Translations under genes and position numbers: made by a program
Part shown: positions 1 through 9,108 of the stretch, piece after piece
How the letters are laid out: each line of letters opens with the position of its first letter
How positions within the stretch are numbered: the stretch's first letter is position 1
The notes under the pieces: generated by a model
Told to the model about the DNA's origin: nothing
The model's input: only the letters and a program-made list of their open reading frames with translations
Database searches by the model: none
Origin: Verrucomicrobiales bacterium
GTDB taxonomy: Bacteria; Verrucomicrobiota; Verrucomicrobiia; Limisphaerales; J093
Direction of reading: 5' to 3'
NCBI GenBank assembly: GCA_024233305.1
Contig: JACKPV010000024.1
Location: 248,001 to 312,000 of the forward strand
DNA: 64,000 nucleotides

Positions 1-692
1 AGGCGGCTGTCCACGCGCTGGTCGGTGTAATTTCGGTTGGTCGTCAGATGCCGGAGGTCGGCGGCGTAGCCATCCACCTCCTCGAAGGGCTTGTCTTCGG
101 AAATCGTGACCGAGCGACCCTCTTCGACCAGTTCGATCACCACCCCGGCGGGCGCCTCGGGCGACCCTTGAACCTCGCGGAAGACGAAGAGCGTGTCCTT
201 GCTGCTGTCCCGCTCTCCAGGCGTCATGAAACGCAGTTTCGGGCGTTGATCCGAGGCCTTTTCCGAGGCCTCGCGCGTGACCTGGATTTGGTAGCGAACG
301 CTGACCTCCGAACTGCGAACACCGAGAAACTCGATCCGGGTGTAGAGCGGCACGATCCGGGTCGCCGCGAGTTGGTCGATACCAAAATCTTCTTCCGGCG
401 CCATGCCCCCGTCCTGTGTGCGGACCCAACGCCCCGGATTGAAGACGTTGTGCCCCTGACTCGCAAAGGGAACAGGCATCGGCTTTTCGACCCGGGCTAC
501 AGCCAGCTCGTTGGTGGAAAGATCCATCGGCTCAAGCGGCTTGACGGGCAGTCGGTCGACCTCCTGAGTTGTCTGGTCGAGTGATTGTTGGACCTTCGAG
601 ACTTCGATCGGAAGGTACGCCGCGGCCACGGCCAGTCCCAGCAAGACCACGCTGAGAATGATCTTTTCGTAATGGTTTTTGAGGAGATCCAT
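1..692 (-). CDS. Amuc_1099-like pilus-associated envelope protein (partial, C-terminus outside window)
   Basis: Reading the minus strand from the ATG at 692 gives an open frame of 230 codons that runs off the left edge with no stop. The protein begins MDLLKNHYEK and has one membrane segment at about residues 10-27, followed by a periplasmic region, the architecture of the Amuc_1099 protein. It starts 12 bases after the stop of the Amuc_1100-like gene, and the order PilM fusion, 1100-like, 1099-like matches the Akkermansia Amuc_1101-1100-1099 locus. In that locus a secretin gene comes next, so one may lie just outside the window. Identification rests mainly on synteny and topology. The mechanism of this pilus-like system is not known from the sequence. 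Confidence 0.75.
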   Translation of the reverse strand, partial: MDLLKNHYEKIILSVVLLGLAVAAAYLPIEVSKVQQSLDQTTQEVDRLPVKPLEPMDLSTNELAVARVEKPMPVPFASQGHNVFNPGRWVRTQDGGMAPEEDFGIDQLAATRIVPLYTRIEFLGVRSSEVSVRYQIQVTREASEKASDQRPKLRFMTPGERDSSKDTLFVFREVQGSPEAPAGVVIELVEEGRSVTISEDKPFEEVDGYAADLRHLTTNRNYTDQRVDSR

Positions 693-704
693 GCGCTACC
701 TGTT

Positions 705-1859
705 TCAGGGGTAACCCCGGCTGCCCGCGCCACCCATCGCGCCATAGCGGTCAGCGTAGGGATCGGCGGCCGCGGGCGCGGGCACCGGCGCGGCCGGCTT
801 GATGGGGTTCCCGTTTTCATCAAGCGGGAACGGACTGACGACATAGACCCAGATGCGGACGCGGAAAGGATGCTCCTCCAGCATGATCGTCTTCCCTCCA
901 CGCGTCACTGGCCCCCGGCCCATCCCCATGCCGGGCGTCAGGCCGTATCGGGCGGCTTCTCCTCCCCCCGGGGCCAATCCATAGCGGCCTGCCATCCCTC
1001 CCCCCATCGCTCCCCCCCCCATCCCACCGTAGATCGGATCCACGGTGGGCATGCCGCTGGCCAACAGCGAGGTCCCGGCGGTATCGATCACGAGGTTCTT
1101 CGGGATGAAGCAGTATTTGCTCTCGGCCAATCCTTCGAGGAAGCCGGCCAGCTCGGGAGTGAAGGCGTGAAAGGTGAACTCGTACGGCGTCAGAATCGCC
1201 ACGTCGTTCGTGGAGCCGAGCCGGTCCCAGTAGTCCTGCGTCGAGCTGGCGCCGGGAGCGCCGGCCGTGGCGGGCCCCGGAATGCCGACGGTCGTGGTGG
1301 TGGTATTGGTGTCCTGCACCGCCACCGCCCGCCGCTTGATCCCGTCGAGCGTGAGCGGCCGGGCCTCCAGCAGCACTTCGGTGATCGCCCGGATATGGGC
1401 CAGTTGCTCGGCGAGGGCCGGCAGGGCCTTGGCATCGATGGCCAACTGGGACTTGATGTTCTGAAAGCTGAACGCGTACTTCGGCGGGAGTTTGACACCG
1501 GACAGTTCGGCTTTCCGGGTCAGCACATCGATTGTCTGGAGCAACAGCGCGTTGAAATCACCACTGGTCAGATTCGTCGGGGAGGTGATGAGATCGAAAG
1601 TCCGTCGGGCCTCCTGCAGGACGCCAGCGACTTCCTCTTCCTGAAGTTTCGCCGCTTTGATGTTGTCGATCTTGTTGTTGCCGGGATGCGGCTTCAGGTT
1701 GATCAGCCGTTGCAGCTCGGTCTCCTGTGCATCCAAGGCGGCGGCCACCTCGGCCGCCCGGTTGTACTTGGAGTACAGATACCATCCCGCGCCCCCCAAT
1801 AAACCGAGCGCCACCAACCCGGCGACGACCAGCATCAGATTCTTCTTGAGCCAGTCCAT
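705..1859 (-). CDS. Amuc_1100-like pilus-like protein
   Basis: The 384-residue protein begins MDWLKKNLMLVVAG, with a single membrane segment at about residues 8-27, then a coiled-coil-prone helix (about 35-80) and a periplasmic alpha/beta region. Size, topology and position directly after the PilM-like gene (4-base gap) fit the Amuc_1100 family. This copy has a Gly/Met/Tyr-rich low-complexity stretch at about residues 272-315 and a Pro/Ala-rich tail. The founding member is an abundant envelope protein of Akkermansia that engages TLR2 of its host. No host role can be inferred for this organism. Family assignment is from recognition of order and topology, not from an alignment. Confidence 0.78.
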   Translation of the reverse strand: MDWLKKNLMLVVAGLVALGLLGGAGWYLYSKYNRAAEVAAALDAQETELQRLINLKPHPGNNKIDNIKAAKLQEEEVAGVLQEARRTFDLITSPTNLTSGDFNALLLQTIDVLTRKAELSGVKLPPKYAFSFQNIKSQLAIDAKALPALAEQLAHIRAITEVLLEARPLTLDGIKRRAVAVQDTNTTTTTVGIPGPATAGAPGASSTQDYWDRLGSTNDVAILTPYEFTFHAFTPELAGFLEGLAESKYCFIPKNLVIDTAGTSLLASGMPTVDPIYGGMGGGAMGGGMAGRYGLAPGGGEAARYGLTPGMGMGRGPVTRGGKTIMLEEHPFRVRIWVYVVSPFPLDENGNPIKPAAPVPAPAAADPYADRYGAMGGAGSRGYP

Positions 1860-1863
1860 AGAG

Positions 1864-3780
1864 TCAGAGCTTGATCGGCTGCGCCAGCTTCAGCCGCACA
1901 TCAAAGGAGAAGGTCCCGGCGGAGTCGTTCTGGGTGATCTGTCCCGAGAAGTGCGTCACATTGGTCGTTGCCACGCTGTTGGTCTCGGGACCCACGAAAT
2001 ACGGACTGGACTGCAACAGCTTCAGGAACGTCTGCGCCGTCACCGAGTCGGCATCGGGAACCACGCGGGCCCAGCTCACACCGCGGCAGGTGAGATTGAT
2101 CCACTCGACATTGTTCGTGTCCTTCGAGCCCGACGAGGAGCCGGAGGAGTCGGGGTAAATCGAATCCGGGTAGATCGAGTCGGGATCGGAGCCTTCGGTG
2201 GGCAGGTTGACACCCTTCGGGATCAGCCCGTAGCGTTGCATCATGCGCAAGTCCATCTTGGGCGACGCCACTTCCTCCTCCCCGAAATCGAACATCATGC
2301 CGGCGGCTTCGGTTTCCATGCCGTCGGAGGCCATCTTCTCAATCCAGAGAGCCGGGCGCAGGCCGGGGCGTTGCATGGCCAACTGCGTCTTCTCCATCGC
2401 CCCGCGCAGTTCGGTAACCAAGTCAATCCAGACGAAGCGTTCCTGCATCCAGTCGGTGAACTGATCGAGCACCTTCTTGGTATTGTCCCGTTCGCGCACG
2501 GCGCTCTTGAACTGGGTCTCCTTCGCCTTGAGGGCGGTGACCTTGCCGCTGCGCTGATCGATGGCCGCCTGGCGGGCCGCGGCGACCTTGTCGAAGAACC
2601 AGCCCATGGCGAGAATCGCCAGCACGAGGCTGAACAGGGCGGCGATGAAGTACGGCTTCTTCTGGTTGAGCTGCTGCTTCTTGCGGATGCTCTTGGGCAT
2701 CAGGTTCAGTTCGACCGGGCAACGGGTCGGATTCCGGAGGCCAAGACCGACCACCTCGCCGAAGGAATGGGCCACGCGAGCCAGTTCCTCGAGGTTGACG
2801 GAAGGATCGATTTCCACGTTCCGGAACGGATTGAAATACTCGACCGAGAGGTTCAGTTTCTCCGCGAAGAACTGGGCCGTGTAGGCCATGATCGAGGCAC
2901 CGCCGCTCAGGAACAGTCTTTCGGGAGCCTTGCCGCCCTGCTGGCTGCGATAGAACTGAATGGTCTGATTGACCTGAATGTGCAGGCGGGTCATCACCTG
3001 CCGCGCGATCTTCGAGATCGCGGCCTGATGCGGATTGTCCGGCTCCTCGTAGGCGCCGCCCAAGCTTACGAAACCCTCGGCGATCTTGATTTTCTCCGCC
3101 TCCACGAAGGGCATCTTGGCCTCGGCGGCGAACTCCTGGGTGATGGCGTTGGCTCCGATGTTGATGCTGCGGCAGTAGAACCGGTCTTTCTCGAAGAAGA
3201 GGACCGTGCTCGTCTTCGCGCCAATGTCCAGCAGCATCGAGCACCCCTCGACGTCGCCGTAGTTGTATCGGAACGCGTTGCAGAGTGCCGCCGGCGAGGC
3301 ATCCACGAGGTCCAACCGGAGCCCGGTGGTCTCGGCGGAACGGAACAACCGCTCGATGACATCCGATTTGACGGCCACCAGGAGCACCTCGAGATCGCCG
3401 GAGGGCATGGCCCCCAGGATCTGGTAGTCCCAGACGACTTCCTCGAGCGGGAAGGGGACGTTCTGCTGGGCCTCGTACTGGATGATTTGGGTGGCCTTCG
3501 AGGCGTCGACCGGCGGGAGCTTGACGAACTTGTTGAAGACATCGAAGCCCGGCGCGCAAACATTGCAGTTCCGGGCGACGAAGGCCTTGGTGCCGATGAG
3601 TTCCTGGAGGCCGCGCTGGACCACGCCCTCGCGCGCCGCCGGTTGTGCTCCGGCCAGCCCCAAGGACTTGACTCCGTAGCGAAGCAGCCGCAAGGCGCCG
3701 GCTTCCGTCACGTCGAACTCGGCGAGCTTCAAATTGCTCGCGCCGAAATCAACGCACAAAAATGACTTGGCGTTCAGCAT
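1864..3780 (-). CDS. pilM: PilM-like actin-fold ATPase fused to a PilN-like membrane/periplasmic part (Amuc_1101 type)
   Basis: Residues 1-355 form an actin-like PilM domain, with phosphate motif 1 at VDFGASNLK (10-18), phosphate motif 2 at LLDIGAKTS (183-191) and the adenosine motif LFLSGGAS (289-296). A membrane segment follows at 376-396, then a coiled coil and a periplasmic region, so PilM and a PilN-like part are one 638-residue polypeptide. An acidic repeat built on DSIYP lies near residues 530-545. In type IV pilus systems PilM/PilN link the cytoplasmic motor to the periplasmic alignment complex. Here the gene leads a minus-strand cluster with the 1100- and 1099-like genes and probably anchors that assembly in the inner membrane. 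Confidence 0.85.
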   Translation of the reverse strand: MLNAKSFLCVDFGASNLKLAEFDVTEAGALRLLRYGVKSLGLAGAQPAAREGVVQRGLQELIGTKAFVARNCNVCAPGFDVFNKFVKLPPVDASKATQIIQYEAQQNVPFPLEEVVWDYQILGAMPSGDLEVLLVAVKSDVIERLFRSAETTGLRLDLVDASPAALCNAFRYNYGDVEGCSMLLDIGAKTSTVLFFEKDRFYCRSINIGANAITQEFAAEAKMPFVEAEKIKIAEGFVSLGGAYEEPDNPHQAAISKIARQVMTRLHIQVNQTIQFYRSQQGGKAPERLFLSGGASIMAYTAQFFAEKLNLSVEYFNPFRNVEIDPSVNLEELARVAHSFGEVVGLGLRNPTRCPVELNLMPKSIRKKQQLNQKKPYFIAALFSLVLAILAMGWFFDKVAAARQAAIDQRSGKVTALKAKETQFKSAVRERDNTKKVLDQFTDWMQERFVWIDLVTELRGAMEKTQLAMQRPGLRPALWIEKMASDGMETEAAGMMFDFGEEEVASPKMDLRMMQRYGLIPKGVNLPTEGSDPDSIYPDSIYPDSSGSSSGSKDTNNVEWINLTCRGVSWARVVPDADSVTAQTFLKLLQSSPYFVGPETNSVATTNVTHFSGQITQNDSAGTFSFDVRLKLAQPIKL

Positions 3781-4203
3781 CGTCTGAACTCAACGGGGTC
3801 GAAACACGCGTGACCCGACCCGCGTCGAGAAGGTTCGATGGTGGTTACTGGAAATGAAACCACCGGTCAAACAGAAAAGTGCCACGAATGCCCTTTTCCC
3901 ACGGACCGCAGCGCCCGGTTCGCCACCCGGCGTCCCGGTAAGCCACTCGCACCGTCTGCCGGCCCGCGTTTCCATGAACTGTCAACCCGTCGAAAAAAAG
4001 CAAGTTTCGTGCTCAGGGCGCGCGTGCATGGTGTTTTCCTGGAAAACCCGAGGCCCGCCTGGAAAACCCGAGGCCCGGTCATCCGCCCGCCCGCACCCGG
4101 TTCAAGTCAGGTCGAAGCCCGCGCGCGGATGGCTGGCACGCTCCACCCTGGATCCTGCGCCCGCCCGGGCAGCTCCGGCCCGGGGCAAACCCGGCCACCG
4201 CGT
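3781..4203. other. Intergenic region without a convincing gene
   Basis: About 420 bases lie between the PilM-like gene and the sugar transferase, both on the minus strand. The reading frames that cross it look like shadows with Arg/Pro/Gly-biased composition. It should contain the promoter of the pilus-like cluster, but I see no convincing -35/-10 pair. The only clear structure is a tandem repeat at 4039-4077, listed separately. Confidence 0.6.
4039..4077. repeat. Two-copy tandem repeat, unit about 19 bases
   Basis: The unit CCTGGAAAACCCGAGGCCC occurs twice with a single G between copies. It lies in non-coding DNA between the pilus cluster and the sugar transferase. The function is unknown. 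Confidence 0.85.
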
Positions 4204-5607
4204 TCAGCGGGCGCCGGCGCCCGCCCCGGCCAGCACCGCCGGCACGGTCAGAAGGAGGATCTTGATGTCCAGCCACAGGGACCAGTTGTCGATATATTCG
4301 AGGTCCAGCCGCACCCATTCCTTGAAGTCCTTCACGTCGTTGCGGCCGCTGATCTGCCACAGACAGGTGAGACCCGGTTTGACGCTCAGGCGCCTTCGCT
4401 GGGCCGGATCGTCAAATCGCGCCACCTCGCTCACCGGCAGCGGGCGCGGCCCCACCAGGCTCATTTCGCCCACCAGGACGTTGATGAGCTGGGGCAGTTC
4501 ATCGACGCTGTACCGCCGGAGCAGCCGGCCCAAGGGGGTGATGCGAGGGTCATCGGCCACCTTGAAGACGGGTCCGCTCATCTCGTTCAGGGCTTCGAGT
4601 TCGGTCCGGAGTTGCTCGGCGTTCGTCACCATCGACCGGAACTTCAGCATCGTGAAGGGTTGTCCGTTCAGCCCGCTGCGCCGTTGCCGGAACAAGACCG
4701 GCCCCGGCGAGGTCAACCGGATCAGCGCCGCCACCAGCAGCATCGGCAGGCCCAGCAGCAGCAGCAACGTCGCCGAACCCACGACGTCAATGACGCGTTT
4801 GAACACCGCGCTCCAGGACGTGTCCGGACCGCTCCGGAACACGAGCATGGGCCGGCCGTAGAAGTCATCGACGTGCGTCTGGGAAACCTGGGTGCGGAAG
4901 AAATCCGCGAGCAGCCAGACCTCGACGCCTTCCCGCTCGCAGACCTCGATGGTCTGTTCCATCTGGCCGAAATAGGTGTGCTGCGCGCTCATCACCACCG
5001 CGTTGGCCGAGTGCTCGTGCAGAAGTTCGACCAACCGGCCGATGGGCTCCTCGTTGATGTTCAAGCGCGCCACGACCACCAGGTTGTCGGCCTGCCCCCG
5101 CAGGAGCGTGCCCTGGATGCGGCTGGTGTCGTCCCGCGCGCCGACCAAAATCAACCGGCGTTCCGTGACCGAGCGTCCGTAGGTGCTCCGGGCCCACATC
5201 TGGAACAGTTCCTCCTTGGCATAGATGATCGCCACGCTGAAAGCGCCGAACAGGACGACCACCGAGCGGCCGATGCTGGCGTGGGCACGAAACAGCCACA
5301 TCGCCAGGATGATCCCCACCGCCAGCCCGGCGCACGCCTTGACCAGCTGCCAGACGGTCAACCGGCGCGAGGAAACCAGGGGCCGCTCGTAGAAGCCGTG
5401 CACATGCAGCAGCAGCGGGCCGCCCGGGATCACGACCAGCAACAACCACCAGTAGGCCTCGAACGGCAGGATGTCGCGGGTGCCACCGAAGATCTCGAAC
5501 TTCCAGACTGTGCGCAACAAATGCGCCAGGTAGAAGCTCAAGGCGAACAGGGAAGCGTCCACGAGCTTCTGCACCTGGCTTCGCAAATGGCGTTGGCTGG
5601 ACAGCAT
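4204..5607 (-). CDS. Polyprenyl-phosphate sugar-1-phosphate transferase starting exopolysaccharide synthesis (WcaJ/CpsE-like)
   Basis: The 467-residue protein has N-terminal membrane segments (about residues 15-130), a central nucleotide-binding-like region, another membrane segment, and a C-terminal bacterial sugar transferase domain. Signature stretches include KRVIDVVGS, FRQRRSGLNG, TMLKFRSM, RRYSVDELPQLINVL, MSLVGPRPLP and KPGLTCLWQISGRND. The family moves a sugar phosphate from UDP-sugar to undecaprenyl phosphate at the inner membrane, the first step of exopolysaccharide repeat assembly. ATG 5607 (MLSSQRHLRS) was chosen because upstream codons are Arg/Gly-biased non-family sequence. No other EPS gene adjoins it. 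The glycan genes at 38-43 kb may use related pathways. Confidence 0.9.
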   Translation of the reverse strand: MLSSQRHLRSQVQKLVDASLFALSFYLAHLLRTVWKFEIFGGTRDILPFEAYWWLLLVVIPGGPLLLHVHGFYERPLVSSRRLTVWQLVKACAGLAVGIILAMWLFRAHASIGRSVVVLFGAFSVAIIYAKEELFQMWARSTYGRSVTERRLILVGARDDTSRIQGTLLRGQADNLVVVARLNINEEPIGRLVELLHEHSANAVVMSAQHTYFGQMEQTIEVCEREGVEVWLLADFFRTQVSQTHVDDFYGRPMLVFRSGPDTSWSAVFKRVIDVVGSATLLLLLGLPMLLVAALIRLTSPGPVLFRQRRSGLNGQPFTMLKFRSMVTNAEQLRTELEALNEMSGPVFKVADDPRITPLGRLLRRYSVDELPQLINVLVGEMSLVGPRPLPVSEVARFDDPAQRRRLSVKPGLTCLWQISGRNDVKDFKEWVRLDLEYIDNWSLWLDIKILLLTVPAVLAGAGAGAR

Positions 5608-5828
5608 GATTCTGCGCCGCGAAGCGCGGCAACCCGTCGGCGAGTTAAGCTCCACTACAGAGCCGGATGCAATGCCAGAGTTCACCCGATCGGGCATTAC
5701 GCGAGATCGTGCCTTCAGTGGAGACAATGGTGGCCGATCCCCCGGACCGCCATCACGCCGCCGCGAGGCCCCGCCTCCAAACGGACGGAAGGACGGCGGG
5801 CCGCGCGCGGGTCCCGCCCGAAACCCGG

Positions 5829-8800
5829 TCAACCGGCGGCCTCGCTCCGCGCCGGCAACCCGGACAGCGTGCGACGGCGCCAGATGAAGAAGAGGGCGGG
5901 ATAAACCAGCAGTTCCAACAACGTGGACGTGAACACCCCCCCCACCATCGGCGTCGCGATCCGCTTCATCACGTCGGCTCCGGCGCCCGTGCTCCACATG
6001 ACGGGAACCAGGGCGAAGAACGTCGTGGCCACGGTCATGACCTTCGGCCGGATGCGTTTCGCCGCCCCTTCGTGAATGGCTTCGATGAGGTCGGCCTCGT
6101 GCGTCATCCCGCCGGCCTGCCGCCGCTGCTCGAAAGCCAGGTCAAGGTAAAGCAACATGACCACCCCGGTCTCGGCGTCCAAACCGGCCAGGGCGATCAG
6201 CCCGATCCACACCGCGACACTAAGGTGGTAGCCCAGCAGATGGATCAGCCAGAAGGCGCCCACCAGGGAGAACGGTACCGCCAACAGGACGATCAAGGTC
6301 TTCACCCAGGATTGCGTGCTCAGGTAGATCAGCAGCGAGACGATCAGGAGCGTGACCGGCACCACCAGTAGCAGCCGCTGCTTCGCCCGCAGCATGTACT
6401 CGTACTGCCCGCTCCAGAACACCGTGTAGCCGTCGGGCAGGCGAATGCTCCCGTCCGCCACCGCCGCGGCCACTGCGCGTTGCGCCCGGGCGACGAACGT
6501 GCCGACGTCAACGCCCCGGATGTCGACGTAGACCCAGGCGTTTGGGGAGGCGGCCTCGCTCTTGATGGCCATCGGTCCGTTGACCACGCGCAGGTCGGCC
6601 AGCTGCCCGAGCGGCACCTGGGCGCCCGTCGGCGTGGGAATGACCACGTCGTGCCGCAAGGCATCCAGGTTCGAGCGGAAATCGCGATCGTAGCGCAGGG
6701 TAATGTCGTAGCGTTCGAGACCCTCGACGGTGGTCGCGATGGTCCGCCCCCCGAGGGCCACGGCGAGCACGTCCTGCACATCCGCCACGGTGAGGCCGTA
6801 CCGCGCGATGGCCTCGCGCCGGATGTCGAATTCGATGTAGGCCCCCCCGAGGATGCGGTCGGCATAGGCGCTTGCGGCGCCCGGCACGGTGCGCATGACG
6901 GCCTCGAGCTCGGTGCCGATCCGTTCCAGTTCCGCCAGGTCCGGTCCGGCCACCTTGATCCCCACGGGGGTTTTGATGCCGGTTGACAACATGTCGATGC
7001 GGGTCTTGATCGGCATCGTCCAGGCATTGGCCAGGCCGGGAAACTGAACCGCATCGTTCAGCGCATCGACCAGTTCCGCCGGCGTGCGGGCGCGGTGTGC
7101 CACGACCCGTCCGGCGGCATCGGTGATGTCCACCGCCGGCCAGGTTTCCTCCGGCTGGAGGGTGATCGTCGTCTCGATCATGTCCATGGGCGCGGGATCC
7201 GTGGCGGTCTCGGCGCGACCGATCTTGCCAAACACGTGCGCCACCTCGGGAAAACTCATGATCAGCTTGTCGGTCTGCTGGAGCAGTTCACGCGCCTTGG
7301 TGGCAGAGATCCCCGGAAAGGTCGTCGGCATGTAGAGCAGGTCGCCCTCGTACAACGGCGGCATGAACTCCGAACCGAGGTTCTGGAACGGGAAGCACGG
7401 GTTGAGGCGGGCGGCAAATGCCCGGGCCGGCCCTTCCGGCAACCGCCGGACCACCCAGCGGTTCCAGGGCAGAAACACCTGGACCACCAGCAACCCGGCG
7501 CCAATCACCACCACCCAACGGTGCCGGAGCACGAACCCGATCACCGGATGGTAAAGCCCGATCAGCAGCCGGCTCAGCGGATGTCGCTCCTCGGATCGGG
7601 GTCGCCCGCGGACGAGCAGTCCCGTCAGCACCGGACCAAGGGTCACCGCCAGCACCGCCGCGGCCGCCATCGAATAGGTCTTGGTATAGGCCAGGGGTTT
7701 GAACAGCCGCCCCTCCTGCGCCTGCAACGCGAACACCGGCAGGAACGACACGGTAACCACCAGAAGCGCGTAGAAGATCGTCGGCCCGACCTCGACCGAG
7801 GCGTCGCGGATGATCCGCCAGTGCGGCTTGGAGCCGTGATCCCGTTCGAGGTGTTTGTGCGTGTTCTCGACCAGGATGATCACCCCGTCGACCAGCACGC
7901 CAATGGCGATGGCGATGCCGCCCAGCGACATGATGTTGGCGCTGATGCCCTGGAGCCGCATGATGACAAACGCCGCCAGGACGGCCACCGGCAGGATCAG
8001 GATCGGGACCAGGGCAGTGCGGAGGTGCAGCAGGAAAAGCACGATCACTCCCGCCACCACCAACCCCTCCTCGAGGAGCGTGTGTTCGAGGGTCCGGACG
8101 GCACGGTCAATGAGCGCGCTGCGATCGTAAGCCACCCGATAAGTGACGCCTTCGGGCATCCCCCGCATGACCGCGTCGAGAGCTTCCCGGACATCCCGGA
8201 TCACCTGGCGGGCGTTCGCGCCGTAGCGCACCACCACGATGCCGCCCACGGTCTCACCTTCGCCGTCCCATTCGGCGATGCCGCGGCGCATGTCGGGCCC
8301 GAATTGAACGGTGGCGACATCGCGCAGCCGGATCGGTGTCCCGTTTTCGCCCACGCCCACCGCGGTCTCGCGCAGTTGTTCGAGGTCATTGACATAACCC
8401 TTGACCCGGAGGATGAATTCGCGTTCGGCGAGTTCGATGGCCCGCCCGCCGGTTTCCCCGTTGCTGCGGCGGATGGCGCGCTCGACATCGCCAAGCGGCA
8501 GGTTGTAGGCGCGCAGTTTCACCGGGTCCACCGTGACCTGGTACTGCTTGACGAAACCACCGATTGACGCCACCTCGGAGACGCCCTCGACCGCGGTAAG
8601 CGGGTACTTCAGACGCCAGTCCTGAATCGCGCGCAGCTGCTGGAGGTCGTGCCGGTCCGAGTGCAGCGAATACATGAACGCCCAACCGACGCCCGTCGCA
8701 TCGGGCCCGAGCGTTGGCGCGACCCCGCGGGGCAACTGGCCCGCCAGCCCGCTGATGTATTCGAGCACCCGGCTGCGCGCCCAGTAGGGATCGGTGCCGT

Positions 8801-9095
8801 CCTCGAAGATCACGTAAACAAACGAGAAACCGTAGAACGAGTAACCGCGCACCACCTTCGCATGCGGGACCGCCAGCATCTTGGTGGTCACGGGATAAGT
8901 CACCTGGTCCTGCACAATGCTCGGCGCCTGACCGGGATACTCGGTGAACACGATCACCTGGACGTCGGAGAGGTCCGGGATCGCGTCCACGGGAATGGTC
9001 CGCAGCGCCTGGGCGCCCCCCAGCACCAGCAGCGCCGAAGCCAGCAGGACGAGGAACCGGTTCCGCAGCGAAAAGTCAATCAGACGGGCCAACAT
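5829..9095 (-). CDS. cusA: CusA/CzcA-family heavy-metal RND efflux pump
   Basis: The protein has about 1088 residues and the full RND layout: one N-terminal membrane segment (LIDFSLRNRFLVLLASALLV), a periplasmic porter domain, a membrane bundle with proton-relay motif GVLVDGVIILVENTH, a second porter domain and a final bundle (LAGLDAETGVVMLLYLDLA). The stretch TRIDMLSTGIKTPVGIKVAG closely resembles CusA, pointing to monovalent Cu/Ag rather than Co/Zn/Cd, although CzcA-type specificity is not excluded. The pump exports metal from periplasm and cytoplasm through the adaptor and outer-membrane channel encoded just upstream. Start 9095 (MLARLIDFSL) fits the family and lies 13 bases after the adaptor stop. 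An in-frame start at 9146 would overlap the adaptor. Confidence 0.93.
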   Translation of the reverse strand: MLARLIDFSLRNRFLVLLASALLVLGGAQALRTIPVDAIPDLSDVQVIVFTEYPGQAPSIVQDQVTYPVTTKMLAVPHAKVVRGYSFYGFSFVYVIFEDGTDPYWARSRVLEYISGLAGQLPRGVAPTLGPDATGVGWAFMYSLHSDRHDLQQLRAIQDWRLKYPLTAVEGVSEVASIGGFVKQYQVTVDPVKLRAYNLPLGDVERAIRRSNGETGGRAIELAEREFILRVKGYVNDLEQLRETAVGVGENGTPIRLRDVATVQFGPDMRRGIAEWDGEGETVGGIVVVRYGANARQVIRDVREALDAVMRGMPEGVTYRVAYDRSALIDRAVRTLEHTLLEEGLVVAGVIVLFLLHLRTALVPILILPVAVLAAFVIMRLQGISANIMSLGGIAIAIGVLVDGVIILVENTHKHLERDHGSKPHWRIIRDASVEVGPTIFYALLVVTVSFLPVFALQAQEGRLFKPLAYTKTYSMAAAAVLAVTLGPVLTGLLVRGRPRSEERHPLSRLLIGLYHPVIGFVLRHRWVVVIGAGLLVVQVFLPWNRWVVRRLPEGPARAFAARLNPCFPFQNLGSEFMPPLYEGDLLYMPTTFPGISATKARELLQQTDKLIMSFPEVAHVFGKIGRAETATDPAPMDMIETTITLQPEETWPAVDITDAAGRVVAHRARTPAELVDALNDAVQFPGLANAWTMPIKTRIDMLSTGIKTPVGIKVAGPDLAELERIGTELEAVMRTVPGAASAYADRILGGAYIEFDIRREAIARYGLTVADVQDVLAVALGGRTIATTVEGLERYDITLRYDRDFRSNLDALRHDVVIPTPTGAQVPLGQLADLRVVNGPMAIKSEAASPNAWVYVDIRGVDVGTFVARAQRAVAAAVADGSIRLPDGYTVFWSGQYEYMLRAKQRLLLVVPVTLLIVSLLIYLSTQSWVKTLIVLLAVPFSLVGAFWLIHLLGYHLSVAVWIGLIALAGLDAETGVVMLLYLDLAFEQRRQAGGMTHEADLIEAIHEGAAKRIRPKVMTVATTFFALVPVMWSTGAGADVMKRIATPMVGGVFTSTLLELLVYPALFFIWRRRTLSGLPARSEAAG

Positions 9096-9108
9096 GGGAG
9101 GATGCGCT

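Noticed and set aside
1657..3765. 702-codon plus-strand frame opposite the PilM fusion
   Set aside because: The minus strand has actin-fold motifs and a membrane segment. The plus frame has no features beyond shadow bias.
3838..5904. 688-codon plus-strand frame opposite the sugar transferase
   Set aside because: The minus strand encodes a clear sugar transferase. The plus frame is a GC-driven shadow rich in Arg, Gln and His.
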